Source: Kalmusia sp. IMI 367209 (taxonomy: Eukaryota; Ascomycota; Dothideomycetes; Pleosporales; Didymosphaeriaceae). Taken from it: a stretch of 64,000 bases of DNA. The stretch is taken from the NCBI GenBank assembly GCA_027946365.1, contig JAPEUQ010000020.1, positions 556,001 through 620,000 on the forward strand. The letters run 5' to 3'. Below are positions 10,986-24,479 of this stretch, one piece after another. How positions within the stretch are numbered: position 1 is the first letter of the stretch; every line of letters begins with the position of its first letter. A model generated the notes under the pieces. It saw nothing but the letters and a program-made list of their open reading frames with translations. It searched no databases and was not told where the DNA came from. Position numbers and translations under genes: made by a program.

Positions 10986-11714
10986 CCAATACTTAGTAAT
11001 AGCTAACCCAACCCCAACCTATCTATGGTTAACCCCAACCCATTTGCCAGTCTAACTCTACTATAGTAAGATATAATAATCTAAAAAATTTAAACTAGTA
11101 GTAGCTATATATATAAATTCTAAACTTTATAAGTTTTAACTTAGTAACTATTATATTACGTAAGCTATATTAGCTTAAAGCTACTAAGTACTAAAATCTA
11201 CTTTTTCTTAGATAACTCTACTATAGTAAGGTATAATAATCTAAAATTTTATATATAATATAATTCTTATATAAACTATAGTATATTAAAGTTATATATA
11301 AATTAGTAAGTCTATAGAAGTTATTAGAAAATAAGCTAAACTCGCTTAAATTTTCTAATCCTAGTAACTACTACTTTTCTTTATACTTAGCTTTTAATAA
11401 TTACATAAAAAGTATTTTATATATAAAAAAATATAATATTTAATTTATAAATTTATAGCTCTACTAGTACTATAGATACTAAAGAAACTAAGAATTTTAA
11501 AAAGATTTTAAGCTAGTATAGCTTACGTAATAAATTAGCTACTAAGTTAAAACTTATAGAATCTAGAAAATATATAGATAACTACTACTAGTTAAAATTT
11601 TAGAAATTTTTATTAATTAGATTTAGAGATATAGAGCTCTAGACTTTTGATTTTCTAGTATAAAATCGCGTTGGCGACTCGCTTAGGTTGACGACTCGCT
11701 TATGAAACACGTTA

Positions 11715-14700
11715 ATACTTTTAGAATTAAAAGAGTAGTAAGTTATAATAGTAATTTATCACATATTTATACTTATAAGGTATAGGTGAATGGCTAGTAG
11801 CTTAGCTATAATGAGTCTACTAGAAATAGGAGAAACTTAATTATAAAGTTTCCTTAGGCAGTACTATAAATCCCTAGAGAAGCTAGCCTAAGTTAGTAAA
11901 AGCTCTCCTAATAAATAACTCTAAGGCTATAGAGAGTTATAACTCTATAGATCTAGTAGTACCCTTAAGAAAATTATATAAAATATCTATAAAGATAACT
12001 TAATAAAACTTAAAAGTAATATATTTAAAAATAAAGAGACTAAAGCTAATTAGTAATAATTTATAAATAGTCTTACTAAAGAAGAGTTAGCTATAATAAT
12101 AGATAAGGACTAGTAGTAAGTTTATTATATTCTTTTATTATACTTATATACTAATTATGCTAGACGTTATAAGCTCATATCTATCCTTAAGTATATATCT
12201 AGAGAAAAGATATTACGCTTAAAAGTAATTTACCATATATTCTTAGTAATAAGAGTAATGAGTATAAAGAAGAAGTTAACTATAACTCTAAGATTAATAC
12301 TACGTATAATAAGGGGAATAATAAATATAAAATCTCTACTAATAAAGATAAGAATGAGGATAATAATAATAGTAAGAAGGAGTTTAAGGACTTTATAGAT
12401 TTTAAGGGTTTTCTAATAAAGACGATTAAGTATTAGAGTCTACTATAAAATAAATATTTAAATATTAGAAGATAGATCTTAGTTAAGTTTTAGTACTCTA
12501 CTTAACTATAATTAGCTAGTAATAGTTAATATAATTAATAATTATAGATTATTTACCTAAAATATAAATATATTATTTATAATTTTAATACTTACTTATT
12601 ATAGAATATACTTAGGAATATAAATAGACGTACTAGAATATTATAAGCCCTATACCCTATCTTATAGTTATGAATAAAAATATATATATTAAACCCTTTT
12701 AGATTATTAATATATCTTATAACTTCTTTAGTTTTATTATATCTTTTATTATACCACTATCCTTATTTATTCTACTTATGGTATCTACTCTTTAATCCCT
12801 ATAGTTTTCATCTATCCTTAATTAATTTCATTAAGCGCCCTAAATTATTAGAGGGGAACTTAAAATACCCTAATATTAATTAAATATCCATCTATAAATA
12901 ATAAATATAATAAGGAATAAAGTGAAATTCATTCTATATAAAATAAATAGTAGAGTAAAACTATATAGGCTATAAATCCTTTAACTTATAACCTATAGTA
13001 GAATTTAACCTCTTATTTTAGCTAAATCTAGACCCAATTTAGAGAGGCCGTATAATATATAGATAGTCGTCTATATATATTCTATCTTAATTATGGATTT
13101 ATACTTTAACATCTAATAGTTAAAATAATTAAAACTAAGTATCTTATAAATCACCTTAATACTTAATCTTATAAGAAGACTCTAACTCCTATATATATTT
13201 AGTTATCTATACCTACGGCCTAGCCTCTATATTATTAAAATACTATAATACTAGTCCCATTTTATTCTCCTATAACCTATGAGAATAAACTTATATAGAT
13301 AGTAATAGATAATAACTAGTCTTTTTAAATAGTAGAGAGGTCATCCTTTTAACGCTTCCTTTAATACCTTAGGCCCAATACTATAATAATGAGTCATTAT
13401 AAATTATAGTTAATATTCTAGAATTAAATTAAAATAGTTAAAGCTTTCTACTTTATAATCTTTATAAAACTACGAAGATCTTAATTATCTTAAATACTTA
13501 GTCTATAAGAAATTATCTTAGCTTTCTTATAGTAAAGGAGTATTATATTAATAATAACTAGAAATTTTATAAGAAGCTACTTAATTTTATTCCAATTTAT
13601 AGAAGCTATATAGATACTTTTATAATATTAGAAGTACTATAGATTCTATCTAATATAAATACTAAGTAGTAACTTCTAGCTATTATATATAATAATACTA
13701 GTAATAATAGAATACTAGCTTATACTATCTAAACTTAACTATAAGAAGAAGGTATTAATTAGATTTTATTAAGAATATGGTTCTATGCCTCGCTTATATT
13801 ATTAATCTAGTTGTCTAGGATATCATTTAGCATCTTAAGCTAATAGCTCCTAGTAAGCTAAAGGTTAAAGAGAATCTATAATAATACTATATAAATAAGA
13901 TTTAATTAAAAATTTTAATACTAAATTCTCTTTAGAAGGTAAGCTAGCTTTTATCATAGGTATTTATTATAGACTAAGTTATGGCTAGCTCTAGATAATA
14001 TATAAAGTAATTAATTAATCTCTATAATATTTTAAACGTTTTATTACTACTTAGTAATTCCTATTACTAAAAGAACATCTCTCTATTATATAAGACATAA
14101 AAACTTATTAGAATTCAACGTTTAATATGTATAACCACGTAGTTAAGTTCTAGTTATATATTAATAAATAGCTTAAATAAGAAATTAACTTAAAAACGAC
14201 TTCTTATATTACTAGGACTACTAGTAATAATAATAACGTAGAGATAGATTTCTATAACCTTAAATAACTTTAACTATCTTATACTAAGTAGCACCACCTT
14301 AAGCTTATCACAGCTATACTAAAGAGATTTAAGGATATAATTAACTCTTTAAGTCAGAACTAAAAATTATAGATCTAATATATCTAGCTTATATATAACT
14401 AACTCTTTAATTTTTTAGATAAGATGACGGAAGAGCTTAGTAAAGATTTAAAAATAGAAATAATATAGAGTAGCTAATAGTAGTAAAAGCTATAGCTAAA
14501 AAGGATAAGCTAAACTAAGTAAGTACTATTTAAAAATAGATATAGAGTGGGCTTCTTATTTAACTATATAACTATTCTTAATCTAATATAAAAGCTTATA
14601 GTATATAAGATACTATTATTATAGCTATTTATTATAGTAATTATTAATACTATCTATAGGATAATACTTAGAAAGCTTAGGATAAATATAACTACTACTA

Positions 14701-14906
14701 GTAATTTCTTTAATACCTTAATCACTATAATAATAAAGAAACTAGAGATTTTACTTTAATTTTAACTACCTATTCTAAATAATTATTAGGTATAGAGTGG
14801 TTCCGGGAAGCCCTCATCCTTAAACTAATTATAGTTAAGTAGTATTTTAGTATCTAGTTAAAACTAGAGGTACTAGCTTATAATATATAAAAGAAGAGTA
14901 AGGGGT
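11715..14906 (+). pseudogene. hAT A middle part with transposase N-terminal half
   Basis: Continuation of hAT A after the MITE. It aligns with 7010-10195 of copy B. It includes the accessory coding (acidic stretch near 12340-12400) and the BED-finger region near 13075-13165. Stops are more frequent than in copy B. The transposase is cut at 14907-14911 by Gypsy G5; the homologous uninterrupted sequence in copy B is near 10196. Confidence 0.8.
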
Positions 14907-14911
14907 AATAT

Positions 14912-15104
14912 TATTAGGATTAAATATAGCAGTGAGCATTCCTTAAGTAATAATAAAATTAAAATCTATCTTCTACCCTCTATCTTCCCCCGCGTTTTAA
15001 GGGTGTTATACTATGTATTTCTAGCGCCTCGCTTACGCAGCGCTCTTGGTAAGGAACCATTACATAATTATATTATTATGGGATTACGCACTTCACTCCT
15101 TATA
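14912..15104 (-). repeat. G5 3' LTR
   Basis: 193-bp LTR nearly identical to 21638-21830 apart from C/T and G/A changes; contains the CGCCTCGCTTACGC block near 15027-15040. Confidence 0.92.
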
Positions 15105-15599
15105 ACTATCCCCCTCTCTTACTAATAGCTATCTTAGCTACTTATAATTTACTCTCTATATAATAGATTTATAGTACTATAATAGGGTAATACTATCGCC
15201 TTACCATCACTCTATAGTGAGGTAGTTACTATGTCTATTACTATAGTAAAGTAGAGGCTGTGAAATTACTATTATTATTAGGGATGACGGCGGTGAGGAG
15301 AGAAATATATATATATTCTTAAGCCCTCTATTACTTCTATTTCTTTTTTTTCTCTTTTAACTTAAATTTATTATTAACTCTCCGCGTCTTACCATTATTA
15401 TTATATTATTTAACCTTCTCCTATCTATCGCTACGGCCCTAGCGCCCCTAGACACTTCTATTATAGGCCTACTCTTTAATTACGCTTCACTATTACTAAT
15501 TCTTTACGTAGACTCCTCTCTCCCATTATCTTACCCTAGAGGTGAAACTCTAACGGCCTTATTATCTCCGTTATTTAAAGTATATTAGCGTTAAAGAAT

Positions 15600-16620
15600 A
15601 GAAGTATAACGCCCTCCCCTATAAGAAGTATATGTATTACGTGAGCTTATGTAAACCTTATAAGCCTATCCCTATTAATTTTATAAAAAGGTAAATACCC
15701 TACTTTACGCCGCTAAGGTCCTTACGCTTTCCAGCGGTGATAACGCCGTTATATATAAAATTCTCCTAGACTCTTATAAAGATTATAAGGCCCTAATAGA
15801 GGGTACCTTATAAAAGGAGGTAAAGTAGGATAGTATTTATAAGCTAACTAGAGTAGAGATTACCCTCCTTTAGATAGATATAACTAACCGCCTTACTACC
15901 ACTATTAAGGACATTTTAGACATCTTTTTACTTTTTTAATATATCCTTTCTCTTTTATTAGGCGTTCTACTATTATTCTAACATTAAGTAGTCTAGGTAG
16001 ACGCTCTTAGCTCTATTAATGCGTAGCTAATCCTTTATCTACTATCTCTATATTACCCTGCCTTACTCCTCTATTACCCCCTATTAAATACTATTAAATT
16101 ATTACTTTTAGAAAGAAGCTTTCGCTTCTTCTTTATTAACTTTAAGCAGCAGCTCTATTAATTTATAATTAAGCGACGCCAATTCACTGCTAGAGAAATA
16201 AAGAGGAGGAGAGGTAGATTAGGGGTGATAGTTATATTATAAGCCTAACCCTATAACCTATTCTACTTGATTTTATCCTACCCTTATTCTATCCCTATCT
16301 AGAGCCCTATGTTTCCGCCCCTTTCTACTCCCTCCATTAGTAGTATACTACGTTAGGTTAGTATTCTAGTAAGTTCTTATAGATAGGCGTCGTTTATAAG
16401 CTACCACTTCTATAAGAAAGTAAAAGTATAGTGTTAATAGCGTACTATCTATAAAGTATACTAGAAAGGCCTCCTCCGCCGGCTAGTAGAAGAAGAAGAA
16501 TCTATAGGATTTACTAACCCCAGCTCTGGCGCCTAAGGCCTCAGCTCCCATTAATGGTAAGGGTAGGGGTAAGGATAAAGATAAAGATAAGACTAAGGCC
16601 TAAGTTACTTTATAGTATAG
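15600..16620 (+). pseudogene. Antisense frame in the 3' part of G5, unknown
   Basis: Between the chromodomain and the 3' LTR, the strand opposite to pol carries readable protein. From 15691 a frame gives VNTLLYAAKVLTLSSGDNAV and continues to about 15939 with only TAA/TAG stops at plausible Gln positions. Just upstream, another frame reads YNALPYKKYMYYVSLCKPYK. Near 16457-16600 a third frame ends in a Lys/Asp-rich tail (GKDKDKDKTKA). The frame changes imply indels or introns. I do not recognise the product. It could be an accessory or captured antisense ORF; a chance reading is possible but unlikely for the 15691 segment. Confidence 0.45.
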
Positions 16621-16739
16621 CTACTTCTAGTTTCTCTAGACGCATAATATTCGTATAGTAAGGTTAATATTATAGTAACGGTCTTTAGACCTTATTAAAA
16701 ATAAAATTTTATATCTTTCTATTCTTTTTCTAATTAAAC

Positions 16740-19700
16740 TATAATATTAGCTTACTACTAATATCTTCTTTAGATATCTATTGGTTAAATTCTTCTGTCT
16801 AGCCTTTCCATTTAACTAAGTACTATATCACTCCCTTATTTTTTCTCTTATCTAATAGCTAGTTAACTTTATATCATTCCTCTTACTCCTCGTCATTATT
16901 AAGGTTAATAGGCTAGGAGGTTTAAAATCATTTTTAGCCTTTTCTGATATGGCTTTAGTACTAAGGTATAAAATATAGGGTGAATCCTTAAACCTAGCGG
17001 TAAGTGGAGCCTATAAGTCTATTTATCTATAGATTTTACTATTAAAAACGGCCTAATATATCACGGAGATAGCTTTTTACTTAAGTACTATAGCTTTAAG
17101 TTCTTAGTCGATAATAGAACTTACTCATTTATTTTAAATATTTACGGCTTATACTTCTTATTATAGTGCCGTTTTTAGGCTTCTACTATAATAGCCTACT
17201 ATTCTTTCAGTTTCTAGTAGTCTTTTTTAGGTAACTCATTTATTCCGCGATAGAGGGGATATTAGGTTATACTATTATTTTGTAGTTAAGTCGCGGGTGA
17301 AATCCGTAGTACACGAAGAATAGAGAATATCCTATAGTTATATTTTTAAATTATTATATGCGAACTCTACTAAGGGTAGTAGATATAACTAGTTCTTTTA
17401 ATCCTCTAATACGTATACTTATAAATATTATTCTAGGTTTAGTTTTATCGTTTCGTCTATCTATTAGTTTATAAATAGAAGGTAGTACTTAGCCGTCGCT
17501 TTACTTTTATCATAAGTAGAACTCTAACCAAAATACTAATATAAATATAGGTCTTCTATCTAATACTACACCTTTTAGAAATCTAAAAATCTAATAATCT
17601 AGTCTATAAAGATATTAGTTAGATTAGCTATATTTATATCTTTTATTATAGAGAGATAGTATATTATCTTAATATAGTAATTGACTACCATGAGGATCGT
17701 ATTATAGACGTAGCTGTAACGCCTACTTAGCGGTAGTCTTATAATAAAATCTATAGTTAGCTCTTATTATAATTCTATAGGTATGGGTAGTAAGTTAAGC
17801 TCTCTTATAGGGCGCTGCTTTGGCGCTTTTATCCTTAAGTATACTACGTAGGAGTTAATATACTCCTTTACTATAGCCTCTATATTTAGCTAGAAGTACT
17901 AATAGTCTATTAGTTCTAGGGTCTTTACCTGCCTAAAGTGACCTACTAGTGAGTTATTATAACTATTCTATAGGATTTCCGTCCTGAGCACTAACTTATT
18001 TAGTATATACACCCTGTTTCCGTAGAGTAGTATATCTCTCTTTCTTAGCTTCTACTATTTTAACCGCCTACCCCTGCCTCGCCTTTATGATAATGGGGTA
18101 ATGATATTAGTATATTTCTATACTATAAATATATTAGAAGCTTACGACTTTTAGATTAGTTCTAGGAATAATTTACCTAGTAACTTATATACTTATTAGG
18201 TCTTTAGGGCCTCTTAAGCCTGCCGTCTAGTTACCCGTCTTAATACTAATATAATACTAACTTCTAATAACTCTTAAACTAGCTCTTAACTACTTCTAAT
18301 TCCTCTTTAGGTATTATTATATTAGTTATCTCTCCTATCCTTATTAGGATTAGGCTATAGAAAGCCTATACTAACTATTCTAACTTTATCTTCTACTACT
18401 GGTTCTAGGGCCCTTAGAAATATAGACTAGTGTTCTTCTAGCTTTAGTAGACTCTATAGTATTAGAAGTATATCCCTACCTAGAGGCGTTATCTCCCTAT
18501 CTATATCTATTAATTATCTTAATGGTCCGTCTATAGGGTTAGTCTTTCCTACCTTATACTTTATCTTAAAGTCATATGCTGCTAAGAAGACCACCTACCT
18601 AGTCTACCTGCGTAATAGGGCTTTCGTTCCTATGAAGCCACGTAAGTTATTATAGTCTATAAGGACTTCTAGGGTGTATGCTAGCCCCTTAATATAGTGG
18701 CGTTAGTACTTCATCGCCTCTATAATAGCTACTAGTTCTAAATTATATATATGATAATTACCCTCTACCGGCGTTAGCTTTCTTAACCAGAATATAATAG
18801 GGTACTAATTCCCTATTTCTACCTTTTATAAGAAGATTCCTGCTAATCTATAGATTAAGGCGTCTATTTCTAGGTATAAGGGTAATGTAGGATCGTAATG
18901 TTATAGAAGTAATACTATTAAGAAGGTGTTATATAGCTAATGCTTTATCTCCTTAGTATCTATGATCCATCTAAAGGAGCTCTACTTCTTTTCTTCTTTT
19001 AAGTCTTTTAGTAGATCCGTGATAGGCTTTATAATAAGGAGAACCCCTTAATAAATCGTCTATAAAGTTTACGAAGCCTATAAATATTTAAATATCCTTA
19101 ATAGATTTAATCTTTAGCTAGACTACTATTATCTCTACCTAACTTTAATTTATCTACACGCCGTCGAGTCGCACGATAAACCCTAGAAACTTAACCTAAT
19201 TAGTTCTAAAGATGTATTTCTTTAGGTTTATAAATAGGCTATATTATTATAGCCTCTTAAGGACTTTTTATACGTGCTTCTAGTGGTTTTCCCTTTTCTA
19301 AAAAAAAAAAGATAAGGATATTATCCAGATAGACTACGCAAAAGATGTCAGCATATCTAGTTAATATATAGTTAATATAGCCTTAAAAAGTTACTAGGCG
19401 TTAGTGAGGCTGAAAGGCATTACTATATACTTAAAGTGGTTATATTATGTATAAAATACTATCTTCTACTCATTACCTCACTAGATTTATATTTAGTAAT
19501 AGGTATCCTTTAGGTCTAGCTTTATAAAGTGCACTAATAGCCTAATAGCCTATCTAGTATTTTACTAATTAGTAATAAGGCTAGCCAGTTCTTTCTAGTA
19601 ACTTTATTTAAGCCTCTATAGTCTACGCAGAGCCTTAGCGTATCATCCTTCTTAAGAATAAATAGTACTAGGCCCCTACTAAACTAGTACTTTTTAAATT

Positions 19701-21600
19701 TAACCTTACTCCTTTACCTTTACTATATAGTCGCGTAAGGTCTTTAGTTCTTTTGAGGATAAGTTGTATAGTGGTCTAAAGGGTATAGAGATACTTTCTT
19801 CTAGTTCTATTATATAATTAGTATACTAGTGTTCTAGCAGCGTTCTGGCGGCGTCCTTACTTATAATATCTTTAAAATTTCTTAACGCTTTAGGTAGTAT
19901 AGTTGAGTCTCTATTTTCTTCTTCTATTTCTCTTATACTATTAACTATCATGGCGTATACCTCTATTTGGTCTTCTATTAATTCCGTAAACTTAGTGATA
20001 TTCTTTACCTAGAGCGCTATTTCTTTAATTCCCTAGCACCACCTTATTACGCCGTAGTTAAGGAGAACATTTCCCTCTATTAAAGCTGGCATTCTTAGAG
20101 TTACTAGGTCTACGTAGTTAGGTACTCTATAGATTATAGTAGTTACTTAGTATAGTACGTCCTAGCTATCCTTTACGCTCGTGGTTATTTAGTAGGCGTG
20201 ATGACTTCTTACTAGCGTAGAGTTTACTATCTTTAGAGGGCAGCGCTGCATCCGCGATTTCTATTAAATATAGCTCTACTATTAGTTTTTTATTAATGGT
20301 GTTCACTATCACTTTAGAGTTAAGTAAGAGATATATTATCTACTCCTTATCTTTATTATCTTAAATTATTTCTTTTACCTGAAAACGCCCTTACTTATAT
20401 ACGTCTATAAGGATGGGCGTCCCTTTTAGGCTTGCCTTTTTTATATTAATAGCGTTGACGCCTATGGTGGGGGCTTTAGATTAGCTTAACTCGCCGCGTT
20501 TCGCCTAGTAGTCCCTTTCCTAGTATCTCGTTTTCTCATAGTATTTATATTAATCCCTTAAAGTATTAAGTCTACTATTCTATCTCGCTACGCTATTAAG
20601 ATGGTGGTGTTTTAATAGAGTTATACTAGCGTACCTCTTTATAGTATTATAAACTTTATACTAGTATTATAACTTAGTGTTCGCCACAGTATTACTATCA
20701 TGGTGCTAAGTCTTTATAAGTTATCTTCTAGAGTAATTATATACTCTACTAGCTCCCTTCGCGTTTTTAAAAAATCATTATAGTTAATTACTACTACTCA
20801 TAGTTCTTATCGCAGCTTACTATATAGATATATAATAAGGTGTTTCTATTCGTAGGTGGGGCTAATCTGGTTCTCCAGTATAGCTAGGTAAATTATAAAT
20901 TTATTTACTAATTAGCCTTCCCTTTGCGTGGCCTATTGGTATTATATAGTCACTTATAGCTCGCGATTAATAGGGCTCTTTATTTAATTAAGTAAGAAGC
21001 TTATTATCTATTATTAATCCAGCGTCTTAGCGTCGCTTTTAAGTTTATACTATAGCTATAGCTGGCGTAGTATCGGCTCTAAGAATTATAGCGTAAATGC
21101 AATCCACTAGTCTTTAGTTATAAATATCTAAGGATCTAGCCTAAACACGATCTATACCTAGGTCTTAAAGTTATAGTATTCCCTAATACTCTACCCTTTA
21201 AAGATAGGGATTAGTTTAATTTTTAGATCTTAATGGGGTAGCTCTATTATATTGCTATATAGCCGCTATTACTATAATAGGTACTCATATTCGTTACTAT
21301 CTATTATCCTTAGCGTAGGGGCTATAAATACGCTTTATATACTACCCTCTAGCGTAAAGTTGAGTGCCAGTCTACGCTCTCTATCTATAATTTTAGCTTT
21401 TAAACGCGAATCTCCTCTAGCTTTACTAGCTTATCTTAATACCGCTTAAGCCTTGTTAGTTACTCTTATAGGGAATAGACTCTTTTATTAGCTTTATCTC
21501 TAGCTCATCTTTATCTATTTATATATAATCTTTAGTGGGTCCTTTATAGTACTCTATTAACGCGTCTACGTTTCTCCGGCGTTTCTATTACGAGGATGCT
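16740..21600 (-). pseudogene. G5 gag-pol remnant
   Basis: Polyprotein for replication and integration of G5. The RT core is at about 19300-19560: KLDLKDTYY, then VMPFSLTNA, the expected chromovirus RT motifs with Gln/Arg codons turned to stops. The integrase core is at about 17230-17760: IDFIIRLPLSRRYSYVYNTI, then LPLVEFAYNN. The chromodomain is at about 16740-16900 (VI.YLVKWKG.TEEFNQ). Gag fills roughly 20300-21500 and the protease region is near 20200-20400, both only roughly placed. In-frame stops are almost all TAA/TAG for Gln or Trp. Non-functional in this copy, but among the best preserved here. Confidence 0.9.
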
Positions 21601-21637
21601 AAGCCACTATTCTATAAAGTAGGGGAGATTTTAAAAT

Positions 21638-21830
21638 TATTAGGATTAAATATAGTAGTAAGTATTCCTTAAGTAATGATAAGATTAAAATCTATCTTCT
21701 ACCCTCTATCTTCCCCGCGTTTTAAGGGTATTATACTAGCGCGTTCCTAGCGCCTCGCTTACGCGGCGCTCTTGATAAGGAACCATCACGTGATTATATT
21801 ATCACGGGATCATGCACTTCACTCCTTATA
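21638..21830 (-). repeat. G5 5' LTR
   Basis: 193-bp LTR. The - strand reading starts TATAAGGAGTGAAGTGCATG and retains more C and G than the other copy (an ATCACGTGAT box near 21785-21794 is intact). Confidence 0.92.
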
Positions 21831-21835
21831 AATAT

Positions 21836-22692
21836 ATTAGAAAAGAAAAGCTTATTTAAGTATACCTTATATTATTATAGGTGAATCTTTTAATATTTTA
21901 TAGTGGTAGAAAGTAAATAAGGATACTTATCCTTATCTTATCTAAATTATAAAAGATATTCTATCTATTTAGATTACTATAGTAAGTATTAAGTATATTT
22001 TTAATATTATAAAAGATATAATTAAAGATTAGAGATACCGTCTTTTAGTCTAAAGAATTTAGTAGATTATATTTTTAAGCATATAATTTTTTAAGAGAAG
22101 GAGTAATATATTATTATAAAGGATAGCCTAGTACCTTATAATAGAGTAAATAATCTTTTAAGCTTCTAACCTATTTAGATTATATAGATAGTATAGAGGA
22201 GGAAAGGATTATAGAGGAAGAAGAGATTATAAATAAGAAAGAGATTATAGAGTAGAAAGATATTATATATATTCCTAGTATAAATAGGGAGTAAATACTT
22301 TAACTATATAAATATTAAAGGGTTTAACCTCCTTTATATTATTATATTTAATAGCTATTATAAATAAATAGTTTATATCTCTAACTTCCGCTAGTAGAGT
22401 ATTCTATAAAAGTTATAAACATTTCCTTAAATATACTTTCTAGTAATAGAATTATATAAAATATTAATATAAATTACCATTATATAAATCTAACCTAGAT
22501 AGAAATCCTTAACTTAACCTATACCTAAGGTCTATACGACTTAACCCTAACCTACACCTAAGGTCTATATGACTTAACCTTAACCTATACCTAAAGTTTA
22601 TACGACCCAACCCTAATCTATACTTAATACTTAGTAATAGCTAACCTAACCCTAATCTATCTATAGTTAACCCCAACCCATTTACTAGTCTA
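21836..22692 (+). pseudogene. hAT A transposase C-terminal part and right end
   Basis: Continues hAT A after the G5 target duplication. The dimerisation domain is readable at about 21905-22070 (KVNKDTYPYL, then KDIIKD) with heavier RIP than copy B. The subterminal repeats (about 22500-22625) and the terminus follow. Confidence 0.85.
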
Positions 22693-22700
22693 TCTAGAAT

Positions 22701-22924
22701 AGAAAGGATATATAAGAAAGATAATTTTCTATATAATTATCTCCTTTATAGTTAACTTAAATTATTAACTCATCTCTTACCTAGATTAATATAAGATAAT
22801 ATTAACTTTAATATATTTTATTAAAGTAGTATAAGCTTTATTTATTATTTAATTAGCTAGTACTAGACTTCCTAAAGCCTACCTCACTTAGTCTACTTAA
22901 AATAAATAATCTCTATATATAATA
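22701..22924 (+). repeat. G2 5' LTR, right part
   Basis: Matches about 54000-54223 of the 3' LTR and ends in TATATAATA. Gag follows directly. Confidence 0.88.
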
Positions 22925-23301
22925 CTTTAACTACTTAATAGATTCTAGTTATATATTAAAATAATAATAATTAATATATTATTAAATAAGCTTATATATA
23001 GTAATTAGTAATAATATTATAGTATTAATTACTAATCTAATAATACTACTAGAAACGTAAATAAAATAAATTTAAATACTTATAACTTATATAGAGTAGA
23101 TAATAGTAGTAACCCTATAGGGTTACTAAAAATATCTATTAAAGTTCCTCTCTAGAAAAGTTTAATAGAAATATAAAGAAAATTAAAATCTTTTATATTA
23201 ATATAAAGTTATACTTTAGATTCTATACTAATAGTTTTAAAACTAATTAAGTAAAAATTCTTATAATAGAACTCTATATAATAGAAAAACTAGTAGACTA
23301 G
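22925..23301 (+). pseudogene. G2 gag, first segment
   Basis: RIPped + strand sequence that is the reverse complement of the gag start in G1 (about 30900-31284) and G3. It ends at the target duplication ACTAG (23297-23301) where G1 inserted. Confidence 0.75.
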
Positions 23302-24479
23302 TATTATATATAAAAGTTATTTATCTTAAGTAGATTAAGTAAGGTAGGCTTTAGGAGGTCTAGTACTAGTTAATTAAGTAATAAATAAAGCTTATATTAC
23401 TTTAATAAAGTATATTAAAACTAATATTATTTTATATTAATCTAGATAAGAGATAAGTTAATAATTTAAGTTAACTATAAGAAATCTAATAAAGACTAGA
23501 AATCTTTCTTCTTATATATTTTTTCTCTAGTTCTAGATATCTTATTTATTTCCTAATATCCCTAATCTTAGTAGAATATTATTCTTAATATAGAATATTA
23601 TTTTTATTTTAGTATCTTTTCTATTTTAATTCTCTTTAATAGAATATTATTATATAACTACTAAATTATTAATTTTATTAATTTATTTAAGAACCTTATT
23701 ATATCTACTATATCTACTATAGATTTATCTATAATTACTTATTATATATAATTTTTAACTTATTAATAAATATTATTAATATTTACTTCACTTTTATAAT
23801 AATTATTTTAATATTATTTAGCTTTTACTATATTACTAGTTTTCTTATTAGATATTTATAAAGATATATTACTACTACTTTTTTAATTTATCTTATAAGT
23901 CTTTCTAATTATATCTAAAGTCTCTAAACCTTTAATTATATTTTATTAAGAATATATATCTTATATTATTTCCTAGAATCTTAAAATAATTTATAAATAT
24001 ACTTATTATAAAGAAAAGGATTTATAATATTTTATAGATATTATATTATTTAGTTATTATACTAGTTATTTAATTATTTATTTTAAGTATAGTCTTTAGG
24101 TACTAGAAAAAAATAGAAAAGGATTTAAGTAGAATATTATTATAAGAAGGTTAAACTTTTATTACTAAAGAGTATTAAACTACTACTATTATAAAGATTA
24201 TTTATTTTTATTATAAACTATTTACTATTAAAAAAACTAAGTATATACTAGCCTTTTATAATCTTTATATAGCGTCTTCTATAAATTATCTAGAGTAAGA
24301 GAAGATTTTAAAGAATATAATTATTACTACTACTTTTAAATTACTATTACTTAAATCATTAACTAACCTAGACTAGTTATAGACTAATTTCTTCTCTTTT
24401 AATCTCTTCTTCTATTTTAACTTTTTTATTTTTTCTAATCTTAGTTTAGCTCCTTCTTTTAAATTTATTTCTATAAGTT

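Larger units (their letters stand above)
5092..11054 (+). mobile_element. hAT transposon copy B, 5.96 kb
   Basis: Complete element with TIR TAGACTGGCAAATGGG at 5092 and its inverse ending at 11054, and a perfect 8-bp duplication ACTCTACT (5084-5091, 11055-11062). At 5.96 kb it is longer than many hAT elements. The distal ~2.8 kb (about 8200-10650) is the transposase region. The proximal 2.5 kb holds other degenerate coding. The subterminal zones carry GGTTAGGGTT-like repeats on the left and three ~36 bp repeats on the right. It keeps many GC-containing codons and so is less RIPped than copy A. Confidence 0.93.
4844..11712. mobile_element. Second MITE copy, split by hAT B
   Basis: The TIR ACGTGTTTCATAAGCGAG starts at 4844 and its inverse ends at 11712, flanked by TA at 4842-4843 and 11713-11714. 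Copy B of hAT shows the empty target: its sequence near 7005 reads through what is TA here, with only RIP differences. The outer parts (4844-5091 and 11055-11712, minus the 8-bp duplication) sum to 898 bp, the same as the MITE at 1643-2540, but in reverse orientation. Confidence 0.9.
14912..21830 (-). mobile_element. Gypsy element G5 (chromovirus), lightly RIPped
   Basis: Complete LTR retrotransposon in hAT A. The LTRs are 193 bp (14912-15104, 21638-21830), bounded by RIP forms of TG...CA, with TSD AATAT (14907-14911, 21831-21835). The empty site in copy B reads AGCAC, which RIP turns into AATAT. It runs on the - strand: the purine tract AAGAGAGGGGGATAG (complement of about 15105-15119) precedes the left LTR. 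Order from right to left: gag, protease, RT, RNase H, integrase, chromodomain. About 1.5 kb lies between the chromodomain and the 3' LTR and holds a frame in the opposite direction. GC is clearly higher than in the neighbours, so it is a late arrival. Confidence 0.94.
2918..22692 (+). mobile_element. hAT transposon copy A, interrupted
   Basis: The ends are TAGACTAGTAAATG on the left and its inverse at 22679-22692, RIP variants of the TAGACTGGCAAATGGG termini of copy B. The 8-bp duplication CCTAGAAT/TCTAGAAT flanks the element, typical of hAT. It is inserted in the G2 5' LTR. It contains the MITE at 4844-11712 and Gypsy G5 at 14912-21830; removing these leaves about 6 kb, the length of copy B. 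Transposase remnants run on the + strand: BED-finger-like region near 13075-13165 and the C-terminal dimerisation region near 21905-22070. It is more heavily RIPped than copy B, so older or exposed for more cycles. Confidence 0.92.

Noticed and set aside
21252..21449. 65-codon + strand open frame
   Set aside because: It lies antisense within the gag region of G5; no start context or homology. A shadow frame.
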